Assembly: GCA_004194705.1 (NCBI GenBank)
Contig: SADC01000208.1
Span: 105,127-169,126, forward strand
Reading direction: 5' to 3'
Origin: Ditylenchus dipsaci
Taxonomy: Eukaryota > Nematoda > Chromadorea > Rhabditida > Anguinidae
DNA: 64,000 nucleotides
Shown here in pieces: positions 10,763 to 20,467 of this stretch; positions within the stretch are counted from its first letter, which is position 1, and the number at the start of each line of letters is the position of its first letter. Made by a program: the position numbers and the translations under genes. The notes beneath the pieces are model-generated. The model was not told the origin of the DNA, did not search any database, and worked only from the letters and a program-made list of their open reading frames with translations.

Positions 10763-11349
10763 TTATTCGCTGTAATTCAACGAATTCATGGATGGAACTT
10801 TTTTTATGAAAACTTGGTCCGAATGTGTTTTATATTCAACGCAAATTTTTTCTGACTCTAAATCTTTCGATTTTCTTTGAAAAGACAATGTAGCTGTTAA
10901 ATATATCAACGTTCGAACCACCTGAACGGTTATAAAAACACAGCAAATCGTAACGTAAATTCGCCAATAATTTAGCAAATACAGCAAAAAGTACCCGGTC
11001 AAATCGCTTGAAAAAGCATGTGATTCCGAACTTTTTTCTTCTGAAAAATCAAAATTTTTATTTGAAAGCTGGATGAGCTCATCTAGTAAAACTTCTTCGA
11101 TATAAGTTTTATTTTTATAGTGATGTCGAAATATTAATTTATGCTCCAAAAATTTGAAATCGTAAGTTCGCTTTATGTCGAACGACTTTACGTTTTTCAT
11201 CAAATCTGTGCGCTGTGCTTCAATTCGTGTGATTGGCAGCTGATCCACTTCAAATCCTTCGATATCTATTGCCTTTTCTGGCGTTACATCTCCGCGGAGA
11301 TATATGTATTGTATTGTTGTAGTTTGTAGTTGAAAATGGCATTAACCAT
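10763..11349 (-). CDS. Predicted single-pass membrane protein, unknown family
   Basis: An ATG at 11349 (MVNAIFNYKLQQYNTYISAE) is followed by one frame break near 11297. One added base gives a continuous protein of about 195 residues ending at 10763. A strongly hydrophobic segment near its last third (LTGYFLLYLLNYW through VFITVQVVRTLIYL) should span a membrane once. It is flanked by charged segments (EEKSSESH before, FQRKSKDLESEK after). No family motif is recognised. It is single-exon or the end of a longer gene. The break at GGAGATG resembles the other single-A losses in this window, so I treat the gene as probably intact in the organism. Confidence 0.5.
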
Positions 11350-11845
11350 TTTCACATTTTATAATTATTGTGTTCTTACGAGCTAGCTGTTTTTGTTTGC
11401 TCCCATTTAGCTAAATAAACCTACTTCTCTTTATCCACACTCTACAATATAAGGGTTGGATTCACCCCCTCTGAGGAGTATTGGTCAAGATTGGTGTTCG
11501 CGACGCCGATTTTACCGATATATTGTACTGGATGAGTTCTAAATGGAAAATGGGGAGCCGGAGAGCAATAAAGGTATAGAGGTTGTGAATTTCTCGCTGC
11601 AGTTGGTTTTTGTGGATTATTTTTGCAGTATTTTACATGCTTTTTCAAGAGCTGGATGTTTTGCACACTCTTTGCAGCTGGTCGTTGTGCAAATCTCGAT
11701 TTGATAATTATAAAAATACGTATTAAATCTTTGGTTCAAACCTTAAAATTTATTAATTTTTATAGAGCAATACCGCTCGAGGTCCAAACCAAAGCGTCTC
11801 GATGGTGGCGGCCGGCAAGTCAACTTTCAGAAACTCGATTAGAAG
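11350..11845. other. Intergenic, no gene seen
   Basis: AT-rich spacer between the minus-strand membrane-protein gene and the plus-strand mini-gene, probably containing both promoters. No core element is distinctive enough to call. Confidence 0.4.
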
Positions 11846-12053
11846 ATGGCCGAATGTATTCGTGAAAAAAAGGAAAACAAGCAACCGATCTTGCGTCGCA
11901 TCATCAGTAACAAATGCGGAGGTTGGCAAGAAATTTCAAAAGAAATTATGATGAAGTCGTTCAATGGTTAGGGTTTTTTGTCGGTTAATTTCTAATAATT
12001 TTCTTTTAGCACAACAGCAGACGAGGCAGAAGACTATTAAATCATTTGTTTAA
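11846..12053 (+). CDS. Small two-exon basic protein, unknown
   Basis: The ATG at 11846 opens 40 codons (MAECIREKKENKQPILRRI, then CGGWQEISKEIMMKSFN). A 43-bp intron (GTTAGG...TTTTAG, 11967-12009) joins in phase to AQQQTRQKTIKSFV and a stop at 12051-12053, giving 54 residues. The product would be small, basic and soluble. An acceptor-like GATTAG lies just before the ATG, so this may instead be the last two exons of a longer gene. No homologue comes to mind. Confidence 0.4.
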
Positions 12054-12690
12054 AACAGGCCAAATCTATTGGCACAAAAGAATGGGAATTATTCGTGACA
12101 TCAGAGCTGAAAACAAGTCAAGGAATGATTGCACCGACTTTGAACAAGCTACCGTCTTTGATGAAGGCAAATTAGGAAAGAAACAGCAAAAAATAAACAA
12201 AGAAAATTATAATGAAGATGATTATTTACTATTGTTGACTATCACTTTGTTTGAAAGATGATGTGATAAAATGTTTGCCCAACGAGGGATGATTATTAAC
12301 GAGTGGGGGTTCATTTTTCAATCTCTCTCTAGGATAGGGGGTTATTAGAGAAATGGGGTTAAATAGGGAAGATAGGGTATATTAAAGCAATCTACAGATC
12401 ATTAGAAAAAGTTGAGGATTTCAACACTTTTCGGTCAAATCAGTAGTTAAATTTTTTTTTTGAATTTCATGAAAAAAACAATGTCAGACACAAGTAATGC
12501 TTTAAGAAATTTTAATGCGCAAGCGTTTCAAAAATGGACAGCAACTGCCTTGACTTCAATCCAATTTTGAGATCCAACTAAAGCCGATTCCCTGAGCAAA
12601 GTAGACTTCAACATTGCTCTTTGGTAAAATTTAGAACTTGGTAGTCTATTCTTCTAAATATTGTGTACTGATTCACGGCTGATAGGATGC
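12054..12690. other. Unassigned sequence
   Basis: A short hydrophilic frame at about 12070-12190 (RDIRAENKSRNDCTDFEQ) could be another exon of the preceding mini-gene but has no clear splice partner. The remainder shows nothing recognisable. Confidence 0.3.
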
Positions 12691-13190
12691 CAAACGATGC
12701 CGAATCGATTCCAAACACCAGAAATGTGCTCAACATCACACTTGACCAGCTGCTTCCAGAATCGGAGAACACCATATTGACAATTATGCAAGCGATCAGC
12801 CGTGCCAATCTGATTTCCTCTTTTAAGATTTGGCATCAAGTTGACTGTAAATAAGATAAGTATCCCGGTTCGCCGATCAAAACCTGAGTGTTAGCCAGGG
12901 CTGCAAAAGAACAGAAACATTAGTGATGTGTCTACTCCATCTAGAAAGCTTGTCTCAAAACTAGTGAAAAATCTAACGACTTGAGTGCTAACAGCAAGAA
13001 ACTTGTGATTAAGTCTAAGAGCATCCAGTCCCAGTCTCCAAAAAGAGAGTGGTCATTTTTTCAAATCTCATGCGTATTTTCTCTTAGAAGATCCACATTC
13101 CTCTTGGTTAAAGACAACAAGCCGCACACTAGGAAAGTCGAAGGGTCAGCGAACCTTAATTGCGGGTGAGCCAAAGTCATCTCAGAAGTA
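12691..13190 (+). pseudogene. Possible decayed exons
   Basis: After a GATAG acceptor, one frame reads MPNDAESIPNTRNVLNITL then DQLLPESENTILTIMQAIS as good helical protein up to about 12850. Further right, broken pieces (VSTPSRKLVSKLVKNL; SANSKKLVIKSKSIQSQSP; DNKPHTRKVEGSAN) lie in different frames with no clean splice sites between them. They may be parts of one degraded or poorly assembled gene. Function is not recognised. Confidence 0.3.
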
Positions 13191-13326
13191 AGGAGAAGAA
13201 ACCAGTCCGCAAGTTCAGCTATCCAATATATCAGACAATCAAACTGTCGCTTCCTCTTTAGTCTTAGTATTGAACTTTAACTTTTCTGAACAATAAGAGG
13301 TCAGTTGATAGATCAACAGAAACTAT

Positions 13327-13757
13327 TAGGTTGTGTAAAAAGTTTTGACAAAAAGTACGCGGTGAAAATTCAAAAAATATTTTTCCGAAATATGTCTTGA
13401 AACGACATTTCTAGGGGTAAAATGACACGCTGAGCACGAATCTGTGCTCAGAAATGGCTCGAAGCTCATTTTTTGTTAAAGGTATGGCAAAGTTGCCAAT
13501 TCGTTGGAAGAAAGTTGTTAATTGTTGTGGGATTACTTTGAATAAATTTGTTTTAACTTGTGTAGATGAATAAAATGTAAGAAGTTAAAATGGCTCTTTT
13601 CTCAGCTTTTCATAAGTCGCACGGCATTTCTGAGCACAGATTCGTGCTCAGCGTGTCATTTTACCCCTAGAAATGTCGTTTCAAGACATATTTCGGAAAA
13701 ATATTTTTTGAATTCTCACCGCGTACTTTTTGTCAAAACTTTTTACACAACCTAATA
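13327..13757. mobile_element. mariner-like MITE, ~430 bp
   Basis: TA followed by TTAGGTTGTGTAAAAAGTTT at the left and its complement at the right, with inverted arms of about 125 bp reaching TGAGCACGAATCTGTGCTCA. TTAGGTTG ends and a TA target fit Tc1/mariner elements. The centre (about 13460-13620) has no transposase. Single unpaired ends of similar type occur at 42190 (TTAGGTTGTCTCAAAAGTTT) and 56024 (TTAGGTTGGTGTCC). Confidence 0.8.
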
Positions 13758-13896
13758 AAAATGCAGGGCTACATGATGATAAAAAAAATTGATTTTAGAA
13801 CTGAATAAAGACCGACAAATACTCGTTTGTACGATTAGCGCCAAAAAGAGTTTTTTAGCGCCACAAAAGCGTGGCCTATATTGATCTATGTATATA

Positions 13897-14147
13897 CCGT
13901 ATTTTCTCTATTAAACGGGCCCTCTCTAATAAACGGGCCCCCTCGACTTTGAGGACTTATATCTCAGCCCAGAGTAAATATTTTGTATATTATCTCTTTA
14001 CTGCGTTTTCTTAACTCCCACGAGATCTACCGATTCCACTTTTTATATTTTCGTTGAGCACCCAAAAATTCGAGATCGAACTCAAAATTTCCGATTTCCA
14101 AGGGTTGAAAAATAAACGGGCCGGCCCGTTTAATAGAGAAAATACGG
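13897..14147. mobile_element. MITE of the CCGTATTTTCTC family, copy 1
   Basis: Inverted ends CCGTATTTTCTCTATTAAAC and complement, with TA on both sides (13895-13896, 14148-14149). The interior is asymmetric and conserved with other copies: GAGGACTTATATCTCAGCCC, CTCCCACGAGATCTACCGAT and TTGAGCACCCAAAAATTCGA. Other copies are at 14581-16137, 31790-32050, 50519-51450 and 59539-59775. TA targets suggest a Tc1/mariner/pogo-class enzyme. Confidence 0.85.
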
Positions 14148-14149
14148 TA

Positions 14150-14578
14150 GTCGAACCTCCCAATAGTGTACACCCCAAAAGTTCATTCCCGTCTAGGGTC
14201 CGACACTTTTTTCATCTCAATTTTCTAATTTTTTTGCTGATTCTGTTTTGACAGACTGGTCGCAAATATCGTAAGGATTCCGATTTCGCCGATCGTTTTT
14301 CATTTGCCTATATATTTTTTCTCTAAAAAAGCAAAACCTCCCAATAGTGTACATCTTATTTTCAAAATGGTGTACACTATTGGGAGGTTTTGCTTTTTAG
14401 AGGAAAAATATATAGGCAAATGAAAAACGATCGGTAAAAACCGGAATCCTTACGATATTTGCAGCCAGACTGTCAAAACGAAATTAGCAAAAAAAAATTA
14501 GAAAATTGAGATGAAAAAAGTGTCGGACCCTAGGCGGGAACGAACTTTTGGGGTGTACACTATTGAGAGGTACGACTT
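14150..14578. mobile_element. Fold-back MITE with pogo-like ends
   Basis: Ends GTCGAACCTCCCAATAGTGT and complement form a near-perfect ~200-bp-arm palindrome with centre near 14362. TA on each side is shared with the neighbouring MITEs. Inner landmarks GGGTCCGACACTTTTTTC and GACTGGTCGCAAATATCGTA recur at 34085-34160, 36385-36545 and 54475-54550, which carry CAGTCRAACCTCG- or CAGTCGAATCTCG-type ends and look like partial copies of one family. Confidence 0.85.
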
Positions 14579-15088
14579 ACCGTGTTTTCTCTAATTATGC
14601 GGCCGTCTCTAATTTAGCGGCACCCCCACTTTGAGGACCTATATCACAACCCAGAATCAATATTTTGCAAATCTGTTTAACCCATTATTCCTCACTGGTA
14701 CGAAAACGTAACGAAAATTCCATTGGTCACTCTTTGAAATATTCGATTTTTTCAAAAAAAAATTGCTCCGATTTAGTTTTCTAGACGTATTTTAACCTCA
14801 AAAACACGAATTTATTGTTATTTTGGCAGGTCGGACCTGAAAACCTCAGAAGCTCAATACCTATTATTCTTTTATACTTATTGTTTGAATTTTCGACCAT
14901 ACCGGAATATACCACACCCCCCCCCCCCCCCCCGCCAAATGAATTTTTTAAAGTGTTTCCAAACAACCTATATCAACATAAAATTGACTCAGGAGTTCAA
15001 AAAATACGTTATTTTTGAGTTCTGGTTAATGAAAAATTGAGTTTTGGACATTTTGAAATTTCGACCATTTGCCTGATTTGGCATGTTT

Positions 15089-15345
15089 TGGTCGCTGGAG
15101 CTGGGCAAAAAGAGCCCTTAAATGCATTTTGTTCAATAGTCTTGCTCGGAATTATGTCTAAGGTAAGTGAGTGTGCGCATCTCTAACCTATCAAGCCCTC
15201 TGCATCCCCGAAGGGGTTGCTTGGGGTTGAGATGCGCACACCCACATACCTTAGACGCAAATCACTCGAAAGTGACTCTGGATGCATAAAAAATGTATGC
15301 ATACTAGAACATTTTATGCGGTAGGCCCCAGTCAACAAAACTATG
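15089..15345. repeat. Dispersed repeat, GATGCGCACACCCACATACC family
   Basis: An inverted pair (GTAAGTGAGTGTGCGCATCT left, AGATGCGCACACCCACATAC right) surrounds GGTTGCTTGGGG. Relatives: 6608-6725 (left half), 18450-18530, 41180-41330 (right half, same order for about 140 bp) and 47870-47990 (left half, complement). All contain GGAGCTGGGCAAAA-like or CTTAGACGCAA-like landmarks. Superfamily unknown. Confidence 0.7.
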
Positions 15346-15654
15346 TTCAAAATTTTCCTTTTTACACTAAATTGGTCTCTTTTTGGTTCTTTCACATCCC
15401 GAAATAGCCCTAAATACCATCAAAAAACGGTCAAAATAGGTATTTTTGAGTGGCCCCAAAACTCAATTTTTTATTGACTAGAACACAAAATAATGCCTTT
15501 ATCGAGCTTCTGAGGCAATTTTAGGTCGATATAGGGTGTTTGGAAACACTTTTAAAAAAATTCATTTGGGGGAGGGTATACTCCGGTAGGGCTGCATTTT
15601 TCTATTTTCGTTATATCCTGCTTATTTTGCTTCTTAGATTTTGAGCAATATGTA

Positions 15655-15800
15655 AGTAGAATTAATAAGCGACAAAGATGAACAGAAGTTCGAAGCAATA
15701 GACGATGACTACGTCGAGAAGCACGAGACAAATATTGCCTTGCTAGACATACAGGATGAGAAAAAAAATTCGGCCATTTTTAGAAATTTTTGTCAAGGGC
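15655..15800 (+). pseudogene. Acidic ORF fragment inside the CCCATTATT element
   Basis: ELISDKDEQKFEAIDDDY with VEKHETNIALLDIQDEKK reads as one strongly acidic frame ending near 15880. Acidic leaders precede the catalytic part of many piggyBac transposases, which fits the TTAA element around it, but no DDD core is present. It may simply be the remains of such a gene. Confidence 0.35.
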
Positions 15801-16480
15801 TTCCGCGCACAGGTGAAACACAAAATTTTTTAGAGGTCTCAGCGTTTTTTCTACGTCTTGGTTTTACCTGAATAATAACGAAGTCGAGCTCCTCGGATTG
15901 AAATACGCCGAGAAAATTGCTTGGAGCAAAAATTTTTTTTCACCAAAATTGACTGAAATCCACCGAAATTTGGGCAATAATGGGTTAATGCCTTTTCTTA
16001 ACTACCGCGAGCTCTACCGATTCCACTTTTAAAATTTCGGATGAGCACCCAAAAATCTCAAGATCGAATTGAAAATTTTCCAAGTTTTGAGGGGCTGAAT
16101 AATTTAGCGGACGGCCGCATAATTAGAGAAAATATGATAAATATATAATAAAATACCTCAGTTATGTCTCTAATGTGGGCTCCGTTATTTTGTATCACAT
16201 TGGAATTAAAAAGTCGAGTCGATCAGAAACTTAAGGATATCGGTGGTTCAATTCAGCTGCTTAGTGCCACAAGAAATCAAAACTGAGTTTGTTGCAAAGA
16301 TTGTTCGGGTCGACTTTCAGAAAGTTGTAACATTTAGTTATCTATTTTTTATGGAAATGAAACTTCAGTTTAGATGTTGTCTTTGCTGGAATTTCTGGGT
16401 AATTTATGCACATTATTTTTAATTTGAATAATTTTTAATGTTCTTGTAAAATATATCAAAAAGAGACTTGAAATTTCGTA

Positions 16481-17393
16481 ATGCTTATTGTAGCAGATGT
16501 TCTGTTAGAAATCTTGAACTTTTTATCACGTCATGAGCTTTACGCCACACAACTTTCATGCAAAAAGTTGTGGCAATTCTGCAAGTACTTTGTAAAAACC
16601 CCACTTGTTATTCATAATTTTTATTACGCGCATGAAAGTTCAGCTGATATCTCTTTTTACTTTCTGGGTAAGCCGAATGCACTTGGAAGACAGGTGTTAA
16701 CAACTAAGGCTCAGCTTTACCAGCAAGTGTTTGGTCAGTTATTACCTCAAGAAATTCCTGCGGGAAAGCTATCTTTATTTCCTTATCTTAAAATCAATTT
16801 ACTTGGTATTTATGACAAGAAGTACTCTTCTAGTGAATTTTTCGACGATGTTCTTCTGGCAATTCTGCGTGCTATTTTGCCTGGTATTCAAAACACTTGT
16901 TTAGAAATTTATCGCAATTTTCGATATTGTGAAAGAAATAATGATTTAGAAGATCCATTCTACGCTCAATTTTTTGATAATTCTTTTTTTCCTGTAAATT
17001 TGTGTGTTTATTTATTTTTATTATTTTTCGTTTTTAGACATTTAAAAAATGTAGTATCACGGAACATTTGTGGAATAGCAGTTGTTCGAAAAATCCACCT
17101 GGCTTGCTTAATTTGCAACTTTTGAAAAAACAAAGCAATATAAGATTGAATTGTGGACCTCAATGGAATAAAAAAAAACGTAGCGGAGGTAAATGAACAA
17201 AAACAGTTCTATTAAACCCCGAGAAAAATGTATTTTAGGTCCATCAACATTACCAAAAGAAATGCAACCATATACAGCAGATGAAATAGTCAACTGGTTG
17301 AATTGTAATCTAACCAACACACGATATTTGCATGCCGATTTAGCTTACTGCGATGAAACTTTTCTGACAAAAATTTTGTATAAGGCATTTAAG
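16481..17393 (+). CDS. F-box protein, nematode-type
   Basis: The ATG at 16481 opens an F-box: VADVLLEILNFLSRHEL with QLSCKKLWQFCKYF, the Leu/Ile pattern that binds Skp1 in SCF ubiquitin ligases. An FVKTPLVIHNFYY-like stretch follows, as in large nematode F-box families. Exon 1 ends at 16993 (GTAAAT). Exon 2 is 17038-17188 (FKKCSITEHLWN ... LLNLQLLKKQSN). Exon 3, 17239-17393, reads STLPKEMQPYTADEIVNWLN then LADLAYCD-like residues (HADLAYCDETFLTKILYKAF), joined in phase. About 273 residues are seen; the 3' exons after the donor at 17394 are not found, as repeats take over. Members of such families recognise varied substrates, so the target is unknown. Confidence 0.65.
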
Positions 17394-18180
17394 GTAACAA
17401 ATTTGGTTGCACTAGAGAATTACATCCTAGCCCCCACAGAGAGGGATCAGATGGACGAGAAAACATAATATTCGTGTTTCTCGACCCCGATTTTATGAGA
17501 AAGCCACGTATATTTTTGATTCCGAGCAAAACAAATTTACCAACCACATGGGGTATCATGGTTTTTATCAAGATTTTAAAGGGAGGGGGAAAGCTGTTAA
17601 AGAACCATATCCACCTGTTTTGAATCGTCCCCGGCCAATCCAATTTTTTTGCCTAATCATTGAACTTCTGTACGGATTTTTCAACTTGGTTTTTAACAAA
17701 ACTATACCTAAAATCAAATTCTAGGCCTTGTTTTGTTAGAAACCAAGTTAAAAAATCTGCACGGAAGTCCAATGATTCAGAAAGTAATTTGAATTGGCGG
17801 GGGACAACATTTGTCGGAGACGACAATGGCCCTTTAAGGAGATGGTCTCGACACGAAAGGATTAATCACAAGTGTTTTGTTTTTAATGTGTTTTTTGAGC
17901 CATATTTGTGGAAACTTGGTGTTGCAATCTCGAACAAACTTGTACAGAATCAAAAGATGGATAAGCATTATCAATATTAGAGTTTCCAAATTCCTTCAAA
18001 AAATGCCCTAAAATCAAAATGAAAAGGTAAAAAACTCATCGAAAAATGGTTGATTATCTTATATTGCATTCAGGGCATTTTTTGAAAGAATTTAGAAATT
18101 TTGATATTGATAATGCTAATGCAACTTTTAATTCTGCACAAGTTTGTCTGAGATCGCAATACTCAGTTGTCGACAAAATA
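17394..18180. repeat. Repeat cluster downstream of the F-box gene
   Basis: Two palindromes are visible. At 17655-17780, GAACTTCTGTACGGATTTTT with AACTTGG pairs with CCAAGTT and GCACGGAAGTCCAATGATT. At about 17915-18175, GCAATCTCGAACAAACTTGT with TATCAATATT pairs with GATATTGATAATGC and CAAGTTTGTCTGAGATCGC. Between them, GAATTGGCGGGGGACAAC with GGCCCTTTAAGGAG is a TTAA-family terminus. The 3' part of the F-box gene may have been displaced by these. Confidence 0.6.
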
Positions 18181-18910
18181 TCGCTCTAAAATAAACATTT
18201 AACTTGGAACGGCTGATTGTGATGTCGGTTGATTCTAGTGCAGTTTTTATAACAAGCTATCAACTGACTTATTGAAATTTTTAAAAATTGGGGAAAAAAG
18301 CCTTTGTATAGACCAAATTTATTGAAAAACTTGTCCCATACAATGATTTTTTCTTCAACTTGTTTTAATATAAGTAACTCAGTTGACAGCTTGTTAGAAA
18401 TCCAAGAACCAGGGCTACACGCTGGTATAAAAACTTTAACAAATTTTGGAAATTTTTGTTTATGTCTAAGGTATATGAGTGCGTGCATCTTTAAATCCCA
18501 AGCCTTCTCCACTCCCGGAGGGGCGCAGGGGCTATGAGTCCCTTTTTAGCCTAATTTTTCTTTTCGGCTCATTATGTTCCCCGACTTACGAAAAACCTCA
18601 AGTAGTGTCATTTCTCAAAGACTTTATAGAGAGTTTTTTTGCAGGTTATTGTAGAACAACCCAAAGTTATATATCAAAGTGCTGCCAATATGTTCATATA
18701 ATTTGAAAAACCGAGGAAGCCTTTTAAGTGTTTGTAAAAGCTTGTAAACAATGAGAAGGCAGCTAACTCAATCAGACCCCGCAAACAGCACCCACAAACA
18801 GAATCTTCATTGTGAACTCTCAGAGTGCGGATGCTGAATCAACAGTCAACATAATTTTCTTAGTTTGTCAACCTTACACAGGTACTTTCCAGTTGACTTC
18901 AATTTGCGCC
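18181..18910. other. Intergenic; dispersed repeat fragment at 18450-18530
   Basis: No gene seen. ATGTCTAAGGTATATGAGTG with CTCCCGGAGGGGCGCAGG belongs to the repeat family described at 15089. A weak upstream exon of the MADF gene could lie near 18740-18860 but is not supported. Confidence 0.4.
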
Positions 18911-19641
18911 GGTGCTCAAAAAATCAGAAGCTGAGAAGCGAATTGGCGAATTTATCAAGTGTGTGCGCGACTGCCCTTGCCTCTACAATATGGCAAATGA
19001 TAAAAACAAAGACAATCAGTGGAAGAACAATATCTTGGCCAAGCTAGTTACCGATCTGGAGTTCTCAGGTATGCTTTTATTATAGTTTATGTAACTCTTG
19101 AATCATTTCAGATGGACAAGAAGCAGCAGCCACATGGGAAAATCTCCGGAAATACTTCAAGAAAACTCGAGCCATCAAAAAGACGAGTGGAAGGGCAACG
19201 ACTACGGCAAGAAGTGGGTGCACTCCGATGCCATAGCTTTCGTTATTCCATTGATCGAAGAGCGTCAAGAACAGTTCTCAACTCTGGCTTCCATTGGAGA
19301 GCTCAAAAATGAGAAAAATAAGGACTAGGTTGTTTCGGGAATAGAACGCGATCAGAATGAGGAATTCCAGCGAGATGGTAAATTTTTGGTCAGACTTAAG
19401 ATGACATATTGAGTTTTTTTTTCAGTGTCAAATGAAGAAAATGGTGATGAAAGCACAAGAAAAAGCGAAATATCAATGACCCACTAAAAGATGGTGTAGT
19501 GGAAATGCTTAAAATTTGGCTATTGATGTGGATGACATGTATCGCCAGCTGGAGAAATCGCATGCCCGTGCTACTCTGGTTCAATTCAAGAGGGTTATTC
19601 GACAAATCTTGGATCAGGCTGAAGATGCCTTTCTTGAATAG
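18911..19641 (+). CDS. MADF-domain (Adf-1-like) protein, frame-broken
   Basis: Exon 1 (to 19068) reads EKRIGEFIKCVRDCPCLYN then NQWKNNILAKLV: the first MADF helices with CLYN and W. After a 43-bp intron, exon 2 (19112-19377) gives AATWENLRKYFKKTRAIKK, the W-LR-F signature, then KKWVHSDAIAFVIPLIEER in a shifted frame. Exon 3 (19426-19641) ends LEKSHARATLVQFKRVIRQ and a stop, a BESS-like basic helix position. MADF proteins bind DNA as transcription regulators. Three breaks (in A-runs near 19167, 19460, 19511) each close with one extra A. One in-frame TAG at 19326 remains. Either an intact gene with assembly errors or a young pseudogene. Confidence 0.6.
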
Positions 19642-19849
19642 TATGTTGTTGAGTTGTCCTGTCTGTTGGTTTTGAATAAAATTCAGAATACTAATGCTGT
19701 TAAGAAGATGATGATGTTGGCCATTGTTCATTCTTTATATTCTATACTCATATCGTATTCACACTCCATTTATTTATAATCCATGCTCTAAAAATTTAAG
19801 CATGCAAAAATCACTTTGACTAGCGCTCTTGATGTGTGTTCGACGTCAA

Positions 19850-20205
19850 AAGAAAAAATTGATTCGTCGCTTCTACGTCCATCCTACCAATGCTGCGTCT
19901 TTCTCTCGTCTCTTAAAGCTAATAGAACTAGAAAGTTGACTATTTTTCAGTGAGTTTCCCAGCATTTTTAGAATCCGGAAATCGCTATCGGAGAAGTTGT
20001 GTGCCCTGAAGAACGGCTAATGGTTACGCTGCGCTATCTCGCTACAGGGGAAAAATTTCACAGTCTTCATTTTTTTCTACGTTTTCTACGATTGTGATGA
20101 TCGTGCGTGACACGTGCAATAGTATCTTCGAATGTTCACAGCAAGAGTATCTTTGCACACCTCGAATTCTGCAAGCGTGGACGGTATTTTGAGAAAGTGA
20201 GATTT
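19850..20205 (+). pseudogene. PIF/Harbinger transposase remnant
   Basis: RRFYVHPTNAASFSRL at about 19860-19910 matches the RRxWVHP leader of Harbinger/HARBI1-type transposases. After TTTTTCAG (19950), CPEERLMVTLRYLATGEKFH at about 20000-20065 is the diagnostic block, and STIVMIVRDTCNSIF with EYLCTPRILQAW follows to about 20190. The DDE core is absent and frames change, so this is an inactive fragment. It lies directly left of the hAT transposon. Confidence 0.7.
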
Positions 20206-20467
20206 TTCAAATGCTTTAGGTATACTCGCCTCTCTGGTTACAAAAGATTTTGAATCGCATTTTGAATCACGGTTTTTTGAGTCTCAGCAATTTGAATCGT
20301 GATCAAAGGCAATTTAAATTGCTGTGATTCAAAAAAACGTGATTTAAAATGCTTTTTAATATTCGAGATTCAACTCGCGACTGTTTTTCTGTGATTGCTA
20401 TGTTTCTACAAACGTCATCTAAATGAATTCCTCTTCTCATTGCTAATTAGTCTAATTTTCAGTGCGA

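Larger units (their letters stand above)
14681..15984. mobile_element. TTAA-flanked element with CCCATTATT ends
   Basis: TTAA at 14677-14680 and 15985-15988 flanks CCCATTATTCC and GGCAATAATGGG. The C-rich end and TTAA target are typical of piggyBac transposons. The arms include a C14 run at 14918, GTGTTTCCAAACAACCTA at 14957 paired with GGGTGTTTGGAAACAC at 15537, and other imperfect pairs. An acidic frame at 15655-15800 (KDEQKFEAIDDDYVEKHE) may be a transposase remnant. The element contains the dispersed repeat at 15089-15345. Confidence 0.7.
14581..16137. mobile_element. MITE of the CCGTATTTTCTC family, copy 2, split by an insertion
   Basis: Left end CCGTGTTTTCTCTAATTATG then CGGCCG; right end CGGCCGCATAATTAGAGAAA then ATATGA. 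TA lies at 14579-14580 and 16138-16139. The conserved interior is split: ACCTATATCACAACCC on the left, CTACCGCGAGCTCTACCGAT on the right. The break is the TTAA element at 14681-15984. Confidence 0.8.

Noticed and set aside
19949..19985. CAGTGAGTTTCCCAGC as the left end of the hAT transposon
   Set aside because: The CAG is the acceptor before the Harbinger exon, similarity to the right TIR is poor, and no 8-bp duplication matches CTTAAGAT at 23792.
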